From assembly GCA_009927045.1 (NCBI GenBank), contig RFNT01000222.1, forward strand, positions 1-34,675: a stretch of 34,675 nt of DNA, written 5' to 3'. The stretch is from a bacterium. Its GTDB lineage: Bacteria > Bdellovibrionota > FAC87 > UBA2466. The position numbers were made by a program, and so were the translations under genes. This document shows, in pieces, positions 18,697 through 27,216 of the stretch. Each line of letters begins with the position of its first letter. Position 1 is the first letter of the stretch. The notes below the pieces were generated by a model. It was not told where the DNA came from and made no database searches. It saw nothing but the letters and a program-made list of their open reading frames with translations.

Positions 18697-20949
18697 ATGC
18701 GCTTAGGAAAATTCATTTTCATCATTACCGCTTTGACTACGATGACTTCGTGTATGAAGAAGTCGAGGATTGGTAGTCGAGACACTCAATCCACTATTAC
18801 GGATCCATCCACGCCCACAGCGGAATGTCCGAACGGAGTAGTCCTCACTGCGGAGCCGCTCTCTGTAACGGGCGGAGTTCCCGTTTTTTATACGTATTCA
18901 CCGGTCACTTTCAAAATTGTCGCAAGCGGATGTAAGTACGGCTACGTCCTGAACGGGACGACTAGTAGAAATTTTTCTCGAACCATTTACACCAATAAAA
19001 CGTACACAACGGCCCAGACTGAAGATATCGAAACCTTTTCAGTGAGCATCCGGGATGCTGCTGGCAATGCGGTTCGGGAATTTGAAGTGGAATCCGATCC
19101 CTTTAGAATCGAAACGATGGTGCAACCCCAATGTGATCTTGAGCCTGCTCAAGCTTTTGTTGATGGCTCAGGCATTGTCCGTGTCAAATTCACTCCGAGT
19201 GAATCCGGTAAATTGCTCAGTATTGCACCCCAAGCGAATCAAACAGTGGCCATCAGCAGCACTTCTCCTGGCCCACTTCCTTCGGCTGGCCGAGACGTAG
19301 TGGCGAATAGAAGCTACGATTACATTCTAACCACTAACGGGGGTAGTGGATTGATTGATTTTAAATACCGCAAGAATTTAGCAGCTGGGGTCACGGCGCC
19401 GTCCAACCTGGATCAAATCACAGGGACCTGTTCCGTGGAAGTGATTCCTTCTTTATGCAATGCGGGCGTGCAAGCAGACTTTTTAGGGAACGGGGGCTCA
19501 CAAGATTTACGTATTGTGTGTGATACGCGAACGATTCAAGTCACTCCCGTATCCGGTGGGGCAGTCAATGTGTTTGCCACTTTATCGAATATCAGCAATA
19601 TCCGGCAGCTGATTCCTGGAAACATCAATGGCGATAGTAAAGCGGATCTCTTAATCTTTAAAAAGAACGTTGCCAATGATGAAGCCACTTTCCACTTGGG
19701 CATCACGCAGTCCTCGAACACATTCAATTCAAAAATTAACGACGCTTGTGCCACCAAGTGGAAAATAGACGGGAAAAGCTTGCCAGAGCAATTCCACTTT
19801 GAACCTAAAGGCACCGGACCTGCAAAAATTTGGGCCCTGATTGGTGCTGATCAGGCCTCTCTGGTCCGCTATGAAGCGACTATTCAGGCGAATAGTGATG
19901 GTTCGTGTAACTTGAGTTCACCCACTGCCTCAAGTGCTAGCGTCTCCATTAGCGCGAGTAAGAGTACGATTTCGCATGGTGAGAGCGTAGTGATCACTTG
20001 GGGTGCCGTGAACGTGGCGGGAGCTACTTGTAGTTTAAAGAAAAAGCTCAGCTCGGAATTAGATACGAGTTACCAATCAGTTTCTGGCGAAGAAAATAAA
20101 AATGCAGGTGGTGCTCAAGTGGTATCTCACCCAGTCGATAGCGGTGCCATTACGGCCAGCACAGACTATCAGGCAAGCTGTGAGGGCGGGGGCATCTCTA
20201 AAAAGGAGAAAGTCACCATTCAGGTAGACGATGCGAGCTTCCCACTACAAGTGCGCGAAAGCACCTTGAATGGAAGTCCTTCTATATCCTTTTTCAATCC
20301 TGAAATTGCAGCGGATAAGAACATAGGGCATTTTTCTGGGAAAGATCTCTTTCTCACTTGGAATCGACCTGCCGGAGCTTCGAGTTGTCGATTACATCGC
20401 CTACCTGTTGGTGGGACAGAGACGAGTGAAACAATCTCTCGAGAGAGCAATGGGCCTCGTACAGTGAAAGTAGACCGAACCACTACATTTTCAGTTCGCT
20501 GTAGTGGAGTGGACGATGTTTCAAAAATGATTGTGATGGGCGGCGCTCCAGACATCAAGCCTGGTACGGCAGTTCAAGCAAGTTGGGCCAATGTGGCTCC
20601 CAATGCGGCTCAAGCGGCTAAGCCTCTTATCATGAGTGCCAGTGGACGAGGCGCCAAAATAAAAGTGATTTCTGTTTCCATTGGAAATCCGGCTGGTTCA
20701 GGAAGCTTTTCAGTCAACGACGGGTGCAATAATCAGGATTTGAACCCGGTTGGAAGTAGTGAATGCACAGTGAGCGTTACTTACACTTCAGGAGCGCAGG
20801 GCACCAGCGCTTATGGTTGGCTAAAAGTTAAGTATAAGCGCTACAATGATAGAGGCGAACTCTTACCGGAGGAATACGAGAACTTACTCCACTATGTCAG
20901 TGGCACTGTTCAAAGGCCTGCAGGTGGAGGCGGTAGAGGCGGCAAGTAA
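18697..20949 (+). CDS. Large lipoprotein with Ig-like and choice-of-anchor-like domains
   Basis: Surface or periplasmic lipoprotein of 750 residues. The signal peptide ends in M-T-S-C with Cys19 as lipid anchor. Visible parts are an FG-GAP/dockerin-like Asp loop GNINGDSKADLLIF near residue 308, then two Ig-like domains of the type with ITWGAVNVAGATC and LTWNRPAGASSC tryptophan strands (about 405-500 and 520-610). Near 667 is a segment GSGSFSVNDGC...SSECTVSVTY resembling choice-of-anchor D domains. The tail is Gly/Arg-rich. No enzymatic motif is seen. A strong AGGGGG ribosome site supports ATG 18697. It is followed 18 bases later by a membrane-protein gene, so the two probably share the sigma-54-like promoter. 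Confidence 0.82.
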   Translation: MRLGKFIFIITALTTMTSCMKKSRIGSRDTQSTITDPSTPTAECPNGVVLTAEPLSVTGGVPVFYTYSPVTFKIVASGCKYGYVLNGTTSRNFSRTIYTNKTYTTAQTEDIETFSVSIRDAAGNAVREFEVESDPFRIETMVQPQCDLEPAQAFVDGSGIVRVKFTPSESGKLLSIAPQANQTVAISSTSPGPLPSAGRDVVANRSYDYILTTNGGSGLIDFKYRKNLAAGVTAPSNLDQITGTCSVEVIPSLCNAGVQADFLGNGGSQDLRIVCDTRTIQVTPVSGGAVNVFATLSNISNIRQLIPGNINGDSKADLLIFKKNVANDEATFHLGITQSSNTFNSKINDACATKWKIDGKSLPEQFHFEPKGTGPAKIWALIGADQASLVRYEATIQANSDGSCNLSSPTASSASVSISASKSTISHGESVVITWGAVNVAGATCSLKKKLSSELDTSYQSVSGEENKNAGGAQVVSHPVDSGAITASTDYQASCEGGGISKKEKVTIQVDDASFPLQVRESTLNGSPSISFFNPEIAADKNIGHFSGKDLFLTWNRPAGASSCRLHRLPVGGTETSETISRESNGPRTVKVDRTTTFSVRCSGVDDVSKMIVMGGAPDIKPGTAVQASWANVAPNAAQAAKPLIMSASGRGAKIKVISVSIGNPAGSGSFSVNDGCNNQDLNPVGSSECTVSVTYTSGAQGTSAYGWLKVKYKRYNDRGELLPEEYENLLHYVSGTVQRPAGGGGRGGK

Positions 20950-20967
20950 ATCCTGGAGACAAAGAAC

Positions 20968-21552
20968 ATGTACTATGTGTTGAGTGGTTTGTTTCTCATT
21001 CTCTGGGCGGTTGTTAACCTGTTCGTGGATATCCAAGAATATGGTTGGGCCGAAGGGAACTACTGGTGGTTTTGTAATTTAGCGCTCTTTGGAATGGGCA
21101 TTGGGCTCATCATAAAAAGCCGCGGAGTTCTCACCGGCTTTCTCTCAATTGCTTCCTTCACTCAAACATTCTGGGTCATCGATAACTTGTACCGCCAAGT
21201 GAAAGGGGTCTCCTTATTTGGACTCACGGACTTCATGTACCGACCGGGCTACCCCCTTTCTAAGTTCGTATTATCCCACTATCACTATTTCACGCTCCTC
21301 ATTGGGCTTTATGCGCTTTGTTTTTTACCGCGGGTACGAAACCATACGTTACTTCTCAGTGCTATTTTCAACCCCTTCATTTTTGCGGTTTCCTATTTTG
21401 CATTTGGGGCAGATAAGAACGTCAATTGCATTCACAGCTCCTGTTTGCCCGGTCTCATTCCTGGTGAAGGGCCTGTCTTTGCAGTCCTCTTCTGGGCCGG
21501 TGTTTTTTTATTCATATGGCTATTGCTTACGGCATGGACCGCTTCTTTTTAA
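20968..21552 (+). CDS. Six-helix integral membrane protein of unknown function
   Basis: I do not recognise the family. 194 residues with about six hydrophobic segments: 3-20, 34-50, 54-76, 104-121, 127-146 and 166-190. A loop with two cysteines (NCIHSSCLPG, about 153-162) lies before the last helix, and several Trp and Tyr residues are at the helix ends. GGAGA 12 bases before ATG 20968 is a usable ribosome site. It directly follows the 750-residue lipoprotein and is likely co-expressed with it. Transport, sensing or anchoring are all possible. Confidence 0.8.
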   Translation: MYYVLSGLFLILWAVVNLFVDIQEYGWAEGNYWWFCNLALFGMGIGLIIKSRGVLTGFLSIASFTQTFWVIDNLYRQVKGVSLFGLTDFMYRPGYPLSKFVLSHYHYFTLLIGLYALCFLPRVRNHTLLLSAIFNPFIFAVSYFAFGADKNVNCIHSSCLPGLIPGEGPVFAVLFWAGVFLFIWLLLTAWTASF

Positions 21553-21618
21553 ATCTCGATTTAAAAGTCCACCAACAAAGTTTGTGCACGCTAGTTTCGC
21601 TTAGGGCTCCTGGCGGCT

Positions 21619-21972
21619 TTGGGGTTTTCCGTTCACGATGTGCAGTACCGGATGGCAATGCCCAAGTTTGCCTGTCTTCAGAAACGACCGGACGGGATTT
21701 CCACAGGATGTAAAAATACGAAGCCTTACATGAGTGACGAGTTCTTGATTAATTATTTTATTAAAAACGATGGTATTTATGACCAAGTCTGCCAAGTGGT
21801 GCTGGATGTTGATGGAAAAGAGATCGTACCGCAAGAGCCTGGCAACTTGATGATTGGCGCTGCTTACACGGAGTCGCATCCGCTCCCCCTTCCAGATAAG
21901 GATATGACCGTGGCAGTAAAGTCGAAATGCACACGCATTCCGGGGCGTGAAGTCGCTTCGGAACGTCAGTAA
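21619..21972 (+). CDS. Small Cys-containing protein, start unclear, possibly exported or a remnant
   Basis: The open frame runs from just after a TAG at 21592 to the TAA at 21972, with no ATG until 21652. The codons just before and including TTG 21619 read RLGLLAALGFSVHDVQ, which looks like the hydrophobic core of a signal peptide without its start. Thus the 5' end may be frameshifted or damaged, or an unusual start is used. The mature part has Cys at FACLQK, TGCKN, QVCQVV and KSKCTR, and segments like SDEFLINYFIKNDG that look protein-like. No family recognised. It sits between the membrane protein and ftsH, same strand. Confidence 0.5.
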   Translation: MGFSVHDVQYRMAMPKFACLQKRPDGISTGCKNTKPYMSDEFLINYFIKNDGIYDQVCQVVLDVDGKEIVPQEPGNLMIGAAYTESHPLPLPDKDMTVAVKSKCTRIPGREVASERQ

Positions 21973-22015
21973 ATTTGATTTCCCTCCGTCTCGTAAAGAG
22001 CATATATTGGGGGCC

Positions 22016-23845
22016 ATGAACCCCAAAGCACGCTTCAATTTAGCCTATTTAATTTTTGCCTTCTTCCTCATCGTTTGTTTCACGAGGGGTGGACCAATAT
22101 ACTCAAGTGCGCATATCCCTTTCAGCGAATTTCAAACGCTCCTTGAGGGCAATAAAATTTCGGAAGTAGTGATCAATGACAACCAGATCATTGGGAAACT
22201 GAAAGACCCCCAAGGCTCTGAAAAAAAGCAATTTGCTACCAATCGAGTAGAGCCCGATATTGCGAAACTTCTGGATGCTCATGGAGTGAAGTACAGCCGC
22301 GTCATTCAGAATGGCTTTTTTAAAGATCTGCTTTCTTGGGTGGTTCCCGTTTTTGTGTTTTTTGGCCTCTGGCTACTTCTGATGCGTCGAATGGGGGGTG
22401 GGCGAGGCGGCATGGGCGGATTCATGTCTGTGGGGCAAAGCAAAGCCAAAATTTACGTGGAAAAAGATACCAAAGTGACTTTCAAAGACGTAGCGGGCGT
22501 AGAAGAAGCAAAAGAAGAACTTAAAGAGATTGTCGACTTTCTCAAAGACCCCAAAAGCTATGGTCGTTTGGGGGCTCGGGTTCCCAAAGGGATTTTATTA
22601 GTGGGGCCTCCTGGAACTGGAAAAACTCTCTTTGCGAAAGCAGTCGCCGGGGAAGCCGGCGTCCCCTTTTTCTCTATCAGTGGCTCCGAGTTTGTGGAGA
22701 TGTTTGTTGGCGTGGGCGCTGCGCGGGTGAGGGATTTGTTCGAGCAGGCCCGAAAGAAAGCCCCCTGTATCATTTTCATTGATGAACTGGATGCCCTCGG
22801 GAGAGCTCGTTCTGTGGGGGGGTTCTCTGCTGGTAATGACGAAAAAGAACAAACGCTGAACCAGCTCTTGGTGGAACTGGATGGATTTGATTCTTCTACC
22901 GGAATTATTGTGCTCTCGGCTACCAACCGGCCAGAAATTTTGGATCCGGCGCTCCTCAGAGCCGGCCGGTTTGATCGGCAAATTCTCGTCGACCGTCCAG
23001 ATAAAAAAGGGCGTGTGGAAATCTTGAAAGTCCACTCAGGCAAAGTGAAATTAGATCCTGGCACCAGTCTCGAACAGGTTGCGGCGCTCACCCCGGGTTT
23101 TACCGGAGCTGATTTAGCAAACTTAGTGAACGAAGCCGCACTCGTTGCCACTCGTCGTAAAGCTGAACAGATCAATTTGAGTGATTTCACAGCAGCCATT
23201 GAACGAATGGTGGCAGGGCTTGAAAAGAAAAACCGCCTCTTGAATCCGGAAGAGCGCAAAGTGGTGGCTTATCATGAAATGGGCCATGCTTTAGTCGCTG
23301 GGTGCTTGCCCAGTGCAGACCCGGTTCATAAAGTTTCCATCATTCCCAGAGGCATGGGTGCTCTCGGATACACATTACAGCGACCTGCGGAAGACCGGTA
23401 TTTGATGACTCTGGAAGAACTCGGCAACAAAATGGCCGTGCTTTTGGGAGGAAGAGCTGCAGAAAAACTCATTTTCAATCACTTTTCCACGGGAGCTGCT
23501 GATGATATTGCCCGTGCGACGGATATCGCAAGGAGCATGGCCACTCGGTATGGCATGGAGTCTTCTTTGGGCAGCGTGAGTTACGATAGCGAAACGGGGG
23601 GCTATTTGGGAGGAGCTGGGGCTGTAAATCCATTTCAGTACCGGCGTTACAGTGAAGAAACTGCCCGAGAAATCGATCTTTCAGTAAAGGAGCGAGTCAA
23701 TCAAGCGCTCCTAAGAGCAGTGACTCTGATTGACGCTAATCGAGGTATTTTAGAGCAGGGTGCCCAGCAACTTTTAGAAAAAGAAACCCTCGTGGAAGAA
23801 GATTTGAAAACGCTATTTGCTACGTTAAAAAGGGAGAGCACATGA
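22016..23845 (+). CDS. ftsH: ATP-dependent zinc metalloprotease FtsH
   Basis: Membrane-anchored AAA+ protease that extracts and degrades misfolded membrane proteins and unstable regulators. Two transmembrane segments (about 8-24 and 104-123) flank a periplasmic domain. Then come Walker A GPPGTGKT (197-204), Walker B IIFIDE (252-257), the second region of homology ATNRPEILDPALLRAGRFDR, and the zinc site HEMGH (His420, Glu421, His424). The zinc motif has Met where most FtsH have Ala. Start ATG 22016 has GGGGG closely upstream and gives 609 residues; an in-frame start at 21947 would overlap the preceding ORF and is less likely. The stop overlaps the next gene (ATGA). Confidence 0.96.
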   Translation: MNPKARFNLAYLIFAFFLIVCFTRGGPIYSSAHIPFSEFQTLLEGNKISEVVINDNQIIGKLKDPQGSEKKQFATNRVEPDIAKLLDAHGVKYSRVIQNGFFKDLLSWVVPVFVFFGLWLLLMRRMGGGRGGMGGFMSVGQSKAKIYVEKDTKVTFKDVAGVEEAKEELKEIVDFLKDPKSYGRLGARVPKGILLVGPPGTGKTLFAKAVAGEAGVPFFSISGSEFVEMFVGVGAARVRDLFEQARKKAPCIIFIDELDALGRARSVGGFSAGNDEKEQTLNQLLVELDGFDSSTGIIVLSATNRPEILDPALLRAGRFDRQILVDRPDKKGRVEILKVHSGKVKLDPGTSLEQVAALTPGFTGADLANLVNEAALVATRRKAEQINLSDFTAAIERMVAGLEKKNRLLNPEERKVVAYHEMGHALVAGCLPSADPVHKVSIIPRGMGALGYTLQRPAEDRYLMTLEELGNKMAVLLGGRAAEKLIFNHFSTGAADDIARATDIARSMATRYGMESSLGSVSYDSETGGYLGGAGAVNPFQYRRYSEETAREIDLSVKERVNQALLRAVTLIDANRGILEQGAQQLLEKETLVEEDLKTLFATLKREST

Positions 23846-24093
23846 AAACTATTTTAAGTCTGCTGGTTTTAGTTACGGCCTGTGCCACTGCTCAGCCAAA
23901 AAAGTGTGTGGTTTCGGGATGCAATGGGGAATTATGTTCAGAGCCTGGTAAGCAACTGATTTCACCCTGTGTGGTGCTTCCCCAGCACGAGTGTTTGAAA
24001 AAATCTCGGTGTGAAGTTCAGAGTTCCAATAAATGCGGTTGGACACCTACTCCGGAATACATGGAGTGCATGAAGAAGTTTAAAACCAAATAA
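23842..24093 (+). CDS. Small eight-cysteine lipoprotein
   Basis: 83 residues with a lipobox V-T-A-C (Cys14) and exactly eight further cysteines in the mature part (KKC, SGC, ELC, SPC, HEC, SRC, NKC, MEC). The order CVVSGCNGELC ... CGWTPTPEYMEC recalls the eight-cysteine-cluster domain seen in myxobacterial and related lipoproteins; that link is from memory. Likely disulfide-bonded in the periplasm or at the surface. It overlaps the ftsH stop by 4 bp and must be translated with it. A strong terminator starts at its stop codon. Confidence 0.8.
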   Translation: MKTILSLLVLVTACATAQPKKCVVSGCNGELCSEPGKQLISPCVVLPQHECLKKSRCEVQSSNKCGWTPTPEYMECMKKFKTK

Positions 24094-24121
24094 AAAAGGA
24101 CGGGATGACTCCCGTCCTTTT
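24094..24121. terminator. Bidirectional intrinsic terminator
   Basis: AAAAGGACGGG (24094-24104) pairs with CCCGTCCTTTT (24111-24121) around a six-base loop, giving an 11 bp stem with A-runs and T-runs on both sides. It ends the ftsH-lipoprotein operon on the plus strand and the SWIB gene on the minus strand. Confidence 0.9.
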
Positions 24122-24141
24122 CATTGAAAGATGCTTTAAGC

Positions 24142-24459
24142 TTACTTGCTCTTCAAGTGTTTGCTTACCAGCTTGGTCATTTCAAACATCGAAACAACTT
24201 TCTTTCCACCGAAGACAGGTCCTAATTTAGCATCGGCGCGAACATTGCGACGATTTTTAGGATCTTGCAGTTTTGCTTTCTTAATGTAAGCCCACAGTTT
24301 CTTCACCACTTGTGTGCGGGGAAGAGGCTTGGAGCCGACAATTACGGAAAGAGCAGCGCTGGGCTGTAGCGGAGCCATGAACTTCGCATTAGGCTTACGC
24401 TTGCCACCTTTTTTTGCTGCTTTTTTCTTAGTTGCTTTCTTTGCTTTCTTTTTTGCCAT
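24142..24459 (-). CDS. SWIB/MDM2-domain protein with lysine-rich histone-like tail
   Basis: 105 residues. Residues 1-27 are almost only Lys, Ala and Arg, like histone H1 or bacterial histone-like tails, and probably bind DNA. Residues 28-103 form a SWIB/MDM2 fold: MAPLQPSAALSVIVGSKPLPR, VVKKLWAYIKKAKLQDPKNRR, GKKVVSMFEMTKLVSKHL. SWIB domains are typical of eukaryotic chromatin remodellers, and stand-alone bacterial copies are known in Chlamydiae and some predatory bacteria. AAGGAG upstream of the ATG is a strong ribosome site. Probably a nucleoid-associated protein; targets unknown. Confidence 0.9.
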   Translation of the reverse strand: MAKKKAKKATKKKAAKKGGKRKPNAKFMAPLQPSAALSVIVGSKPLPRTQVVKKLWAYIKKAKLQDPKNRRNVRADAKLGPVFGGKKVVSMFEMTKLVSKHLKSK

Positions 24460-24499
24460 TTGTTTCTCCTTAATACTGGTAACGGCTTAATTAAGTGTA

Positions 24500-24529
24500 A
24501 TGATAAATACAAATACACTCATAACACAA
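24500..24529 (-). promoter_or_regulatory. Candidate promoter of the SWIB gene with flanking inverted repeat
   Basis: Minus strand TTGTGT (24529-24524) and TATCAT (24505-24500) are 18 bp apart. AGTGTA (24494-24499) and TACACT (24514-24519) form a 6 bp inverted repeat placed around the -10. A 10 bp palindrome CTTAATTAAG (24486-24495) lies in the leader. The rest of this 144-base gap is A/T-rich, with TTTTTCCCTC occurring twice. Confidence 0.4.
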
Positions 24530-24582
24530 ACAAAAATCTTCAAAAAACGTATTTTTTCCCTCTGAAAATCGTGTTTTTCCCT

Positions 24583-24601
24583 CGAAAAAAGGCTTTTTTC
24601 G
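24583..24601 (-). terminator. Weak hairpin just downstream of leuS
   Basis: CGAAAAAA and TTTTTTCG pair around a three-base loop, two bases after the leuS stop. The stem is nearly all A-T and its T-run is inside the stem, so termination strength is doubtful. Confidence 0.3.
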
Positions 24602-24603
24602 CT

Positions 24604-27144
24604 CTAGACAACAAAATTCACAAGGCGTTGAGGCACTACAACGGCTTTTTTGATGGATTTTCCCTCGAGGAGTTTTGCTACTTTAGGAGCTGTCTTTGCT
24701 GCGGCTTCGAGGGCGGCTTTATCTATCGTGCGACTCACTTCTAAGCGTTCAACGAGCTTTCCATTCACTTGAACTACTATCGTAATTTGATCTTCTGTAC
24801 AGAGAGCGCTATCAAAAGCTGGCCAGCTCGCAAGTGAAACCAGTCCCGAGTAGCCTAATCGTTGCCAAAGTTCTTCTGCCAGATGAGGCGCGTAGGGGCT
24901 CAAAATTCGCAAAAAGGCATTTAGCATTTCTTTGGGGAGCGAAGCGCTTTGAGTGGCTTCATTCACAAAAATCATCATTTGAGAAATGGCCGTATTGAAT
25001 TGCAGCCCTAAAGTATCCTCTTGCACTTTTTGAATGGTTTTATGAAGGGCTTTCCACAGAGCGGGCTCTGAGGTTCCTGGCTGATCCGATATTTTGGATT
25101 GGAGTTGGCCTGTTTTCTCATCCACTACAAGCCGCCACACGCGACCTAAAAACCGATACACGCCCTCGGGGCCATCCATTTTCCACAACTTCACTTGATC
25201 CAAAGGCCCCATGAACATTTCATAGAGCCTCATAGCATCGGCCCCATACTTTTGAATGACGTCATCGGGATTGATCACGTTGAGTTTAGATTTCGACATT
25301 TTTTCAGTCTGCACCTTGAGCGGAGCTCCGGTCCCTTTTACAACGAACTGCCCACCTTGTTTTTCGGTGTCCTCAACGGAGTAGTACTTGCCGCGAGCAT
25401 CCTGGTAACTGTCTCCCAAAATCATGCCTTGGTTAAAAAGCTTTTGGAAAGGCTCTGGGGTGCTCACGATGCCCAAATCGTAGAATACTTTGTGCCAGAA
25501 GCGAGCATAGAGTAAGTGCAAGACCGCGTGCTCAACCCCTCCAATATACAGATCGACCGGCATCCAATAACTTTCGAGGTCTTTTCCCACTGGAGCCGTG
25601 GTGTTTTTTGGATCAATAAAGCGCAAATAATACCAACAAGACCCCGCCCATTGGGGCATGGTATTTGTTTCTCTCAAGCCGCGCTGTCCGTCTGGCAATG
25701 TCACTTCCAACCACTGTTGATTGGCGCGTGCGAGGGGCGGTTCCCCGGTTTCCGTGGGACGGTACTCATCAATAGGAGGGAGTTCTACAGGGAGCAACGA
25801 TTCTGGCAGTGGGACTACTTTGCCCTCCGGCGTGTGAATCATTGGGAAAGGCTCTCCCCAGTACCTCTGACGGGAGAACAGCCAATCCCGTAAGCGATAA
25901 GTCACTTTTTTGGTGCCCCGCTTGTGCTCTTCGAGCCAAGCGATCATTTTCTTTTTGGCATCGCTCACTCCGAGGCCGTTTAAAAAATCAGAATGAATCG
26001 CCGTGCCTTCTCCCGTATGGGCTTTCTCTGTGACGGGGACCTCTCCTCCAGAAATCACAGGTAAAATCGGTAGGCCGAATTTTTTCGCAAACTCATGATC
26101 CCGCTCATCGTGGGCGGGCACTGCCATAATGGCTCCAGTCCCGTAAGTCATTAGGACGTAGTCGGCTATCCAAATCGGGATGGCATTTCCCGTGACGGGA
26201 TGGACCGCGTAGCTGCCTGTAAAAACGCCCGTTTTTTCTTTGGCCAAGTCGGTGCGTTGGAGATCCGTCTTGTCTTTGGTGAGGCGAATATAAGCTTGAA
26301 CAGAATCCTTTTGTTCTGAAGTAGTGAGTGAAGTAACTAACGGGTGTTCGGGAGAAAGCACACAATAGCTTGCTCCAAAAAGGGTGTCAGGACGGGTAGT
26401 GAAAACAGTGAAACTCGCTTTTGAGTTCTGAACTTGGAATTGAATTTCAGCTCCTTCTGATTTTCCAATCCATTCTCGTTGCATTTCTTTTACGCCGGCA
26501 GGCCAATCGAGAGCTTCCAAATCTTCTAACAAGCGTTCGGCATAAACAGTAATTTTGAGCATCCATTGACTCATTAAGCGGCGCTCAACGGGATCTCCGG
26601 TTTCTACGTACACCCCTTCTTTGACTTCCTCGTTGGCAAGCACAGTTCCCAGAGCCGGACACCAGTTCACTGGCACTTCAGCGCGATAGGCGAGCCCTTT
26701 TTCATAGAGCTTTAAAAAGAGCCATTGCGTCCAATGGTAATAATCGGGATCGGTCGTGCTGAATTCTCGGCTCCAATCATAGCTAAAACCCAGTCGTTTG
26801 ACCTGTCTGCGGAAATTATCAATGTTGCGCTTGGTGATAATAGCCGGATGGATATTTTCCCGCATGGCTGCCCGCTCTGCGGGTAAGCCGAAGGCATCCC
26901 AACCCATCGGATGGAGCACATGAAAGCCCTGCATGCGCTTGAGCCGAGCCACAATGTCCGTAGCGGTATAGCCTTCTGGGTGCCCCACGTGCAGACCGGC
27001 GCCTGAAGGGTAGGGAAACATGTCCAAAATATAATACTTGGGCTTTGTCTTTAAGAGGGCGAGATCCTGGGGCAACACAAAAGCGGCCTGTTTCTCCCAT
27101 TCGGCTTGCCATTTGGGCTCTATGGAGTGTGGATCGTATTGCAT
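24604..27144 (-). CDS. leuS: Leucyl-tRNA synthetase
   Basis: Class I synthetase that charges tRNA-Leu. The HIGH motif is HVGH (52-55) in [19 protein letters not shown], and KMSKS is at 615-619. Between them is the CP1 editing domain, with [12 protein letters not shown] and [16 protein letters not shown], so proofreading is intact. The C-terminal anticodon-binding and terminal domains ([13 protein letters not shown]) are complete. At 846 residues it has the normal bacterial length. ATG 27144 has AGGA four bases upstream and the usual opening with IEPKWQAEW. It is divergent from msrA with a 60 bp gap. Confidence 0.97.
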   Translation of the reverse strand: MQYDPHSIEPKWQAEWEKQAAFVLPQDLALLKTKPKYYILDMFPYPSGAGLHVGHPEGYTATDIVARLKRMQGFHVLHPMGWDAFGLPAERAAMRENIHPAIITKRNIDNFRRQVKRLGFSYDWSREFSTTDPDYYHWTQWLFLKLYEKGLAYRAEVPVNWCPALGTVLANEEVKEGVYVETGDPVERRLMSQWMLKITVYAERLLEDLEALDWPAGVKEMQREWIGKSEGAEIQFQVQNSKASFTVFTTRPDTLFGASYCVLSPEHPLVTSLTTSEQKDSVQAYIRLTKDKTDLQRTDLAKEKTGVFTGSYAVHPVTGNAIPIWIADYVLMTYGTGAIMAVPAHDERDHEFAKKFGLPILPVISGGEVPVTEKAHTGEGTAIHSDFLNGLGVSDAKKKMIAWLEEHKRGTKKVTYRLRDWLFSRQRYWGEPFPMIHTPEGKVVPLPESLLPVELPPIDEYRPTETGEPPLARANQQWLEVTLPDGQRGLRETNTMPQWAGSCWYYLRFIDPKNTTAPVGKDLESYWMPVDLYIGGVEHAVLHLLYARFWHKVFYDLGIVSTPEPFQKLFNQGMILGDSYQDARGKYYSVEDTEKQGGQFVVKGTGAPLKVQTEKMSKSKLNVINPDDVIQKYGADAMRLYEMFMGPLDQVKLWKMDGPEGVYRFLGRVWRLVVDEKTGQLQSKISDQPGTSEPALWKALHKTIQKVQEDTLGLQFNTAISQMMIFVNEATQSASLPKEMLNAFLRILSPYAPHLAEELWQRLGYSGLVSLASWPAFDSALCTEDQITIVVQVNGKLVERLEVSRTIDKAALEAAAKTAPKVAKLLEGKSIKKAVVVPQRLVNFVV

Positions 27145-27165
27145 GAGGTCCTAACACTAAACGAA

Positions 27166-27216
27166 TTTGCCCTTTTCGGCAAAAGTTTGATACCGTTTTT
27201 CCCAATGAATGGGAAA
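27166..27216. promoter_or_regulatory. Two inverted repeats in the leuS-msrA divergent region
   Basis: TTTGCC/GGCAAA (27166-27171 and 27178-27183) and TTTCCCA/TGGGAAA (27198-27204 and 27210-27216). The second straddles the ATG at 27205. They could be operators or RNA hairpins for either gene; no convincing -35/-10 pair was found here. Confidence 0.3.

Noticed and set aside
21999-22016. TATATT just before ftsH as a -10 box
   Set aside because: It would start transcription at the ATG itself and there is no -35 at the right distance.
22558-23259. Minus-strand open frame of 233 codons inside ftsH
   Set aside because: Antisense to the AAA domain of FtsH, Ser/Arg/Pro-rich, with no ribosome site or family pattern.
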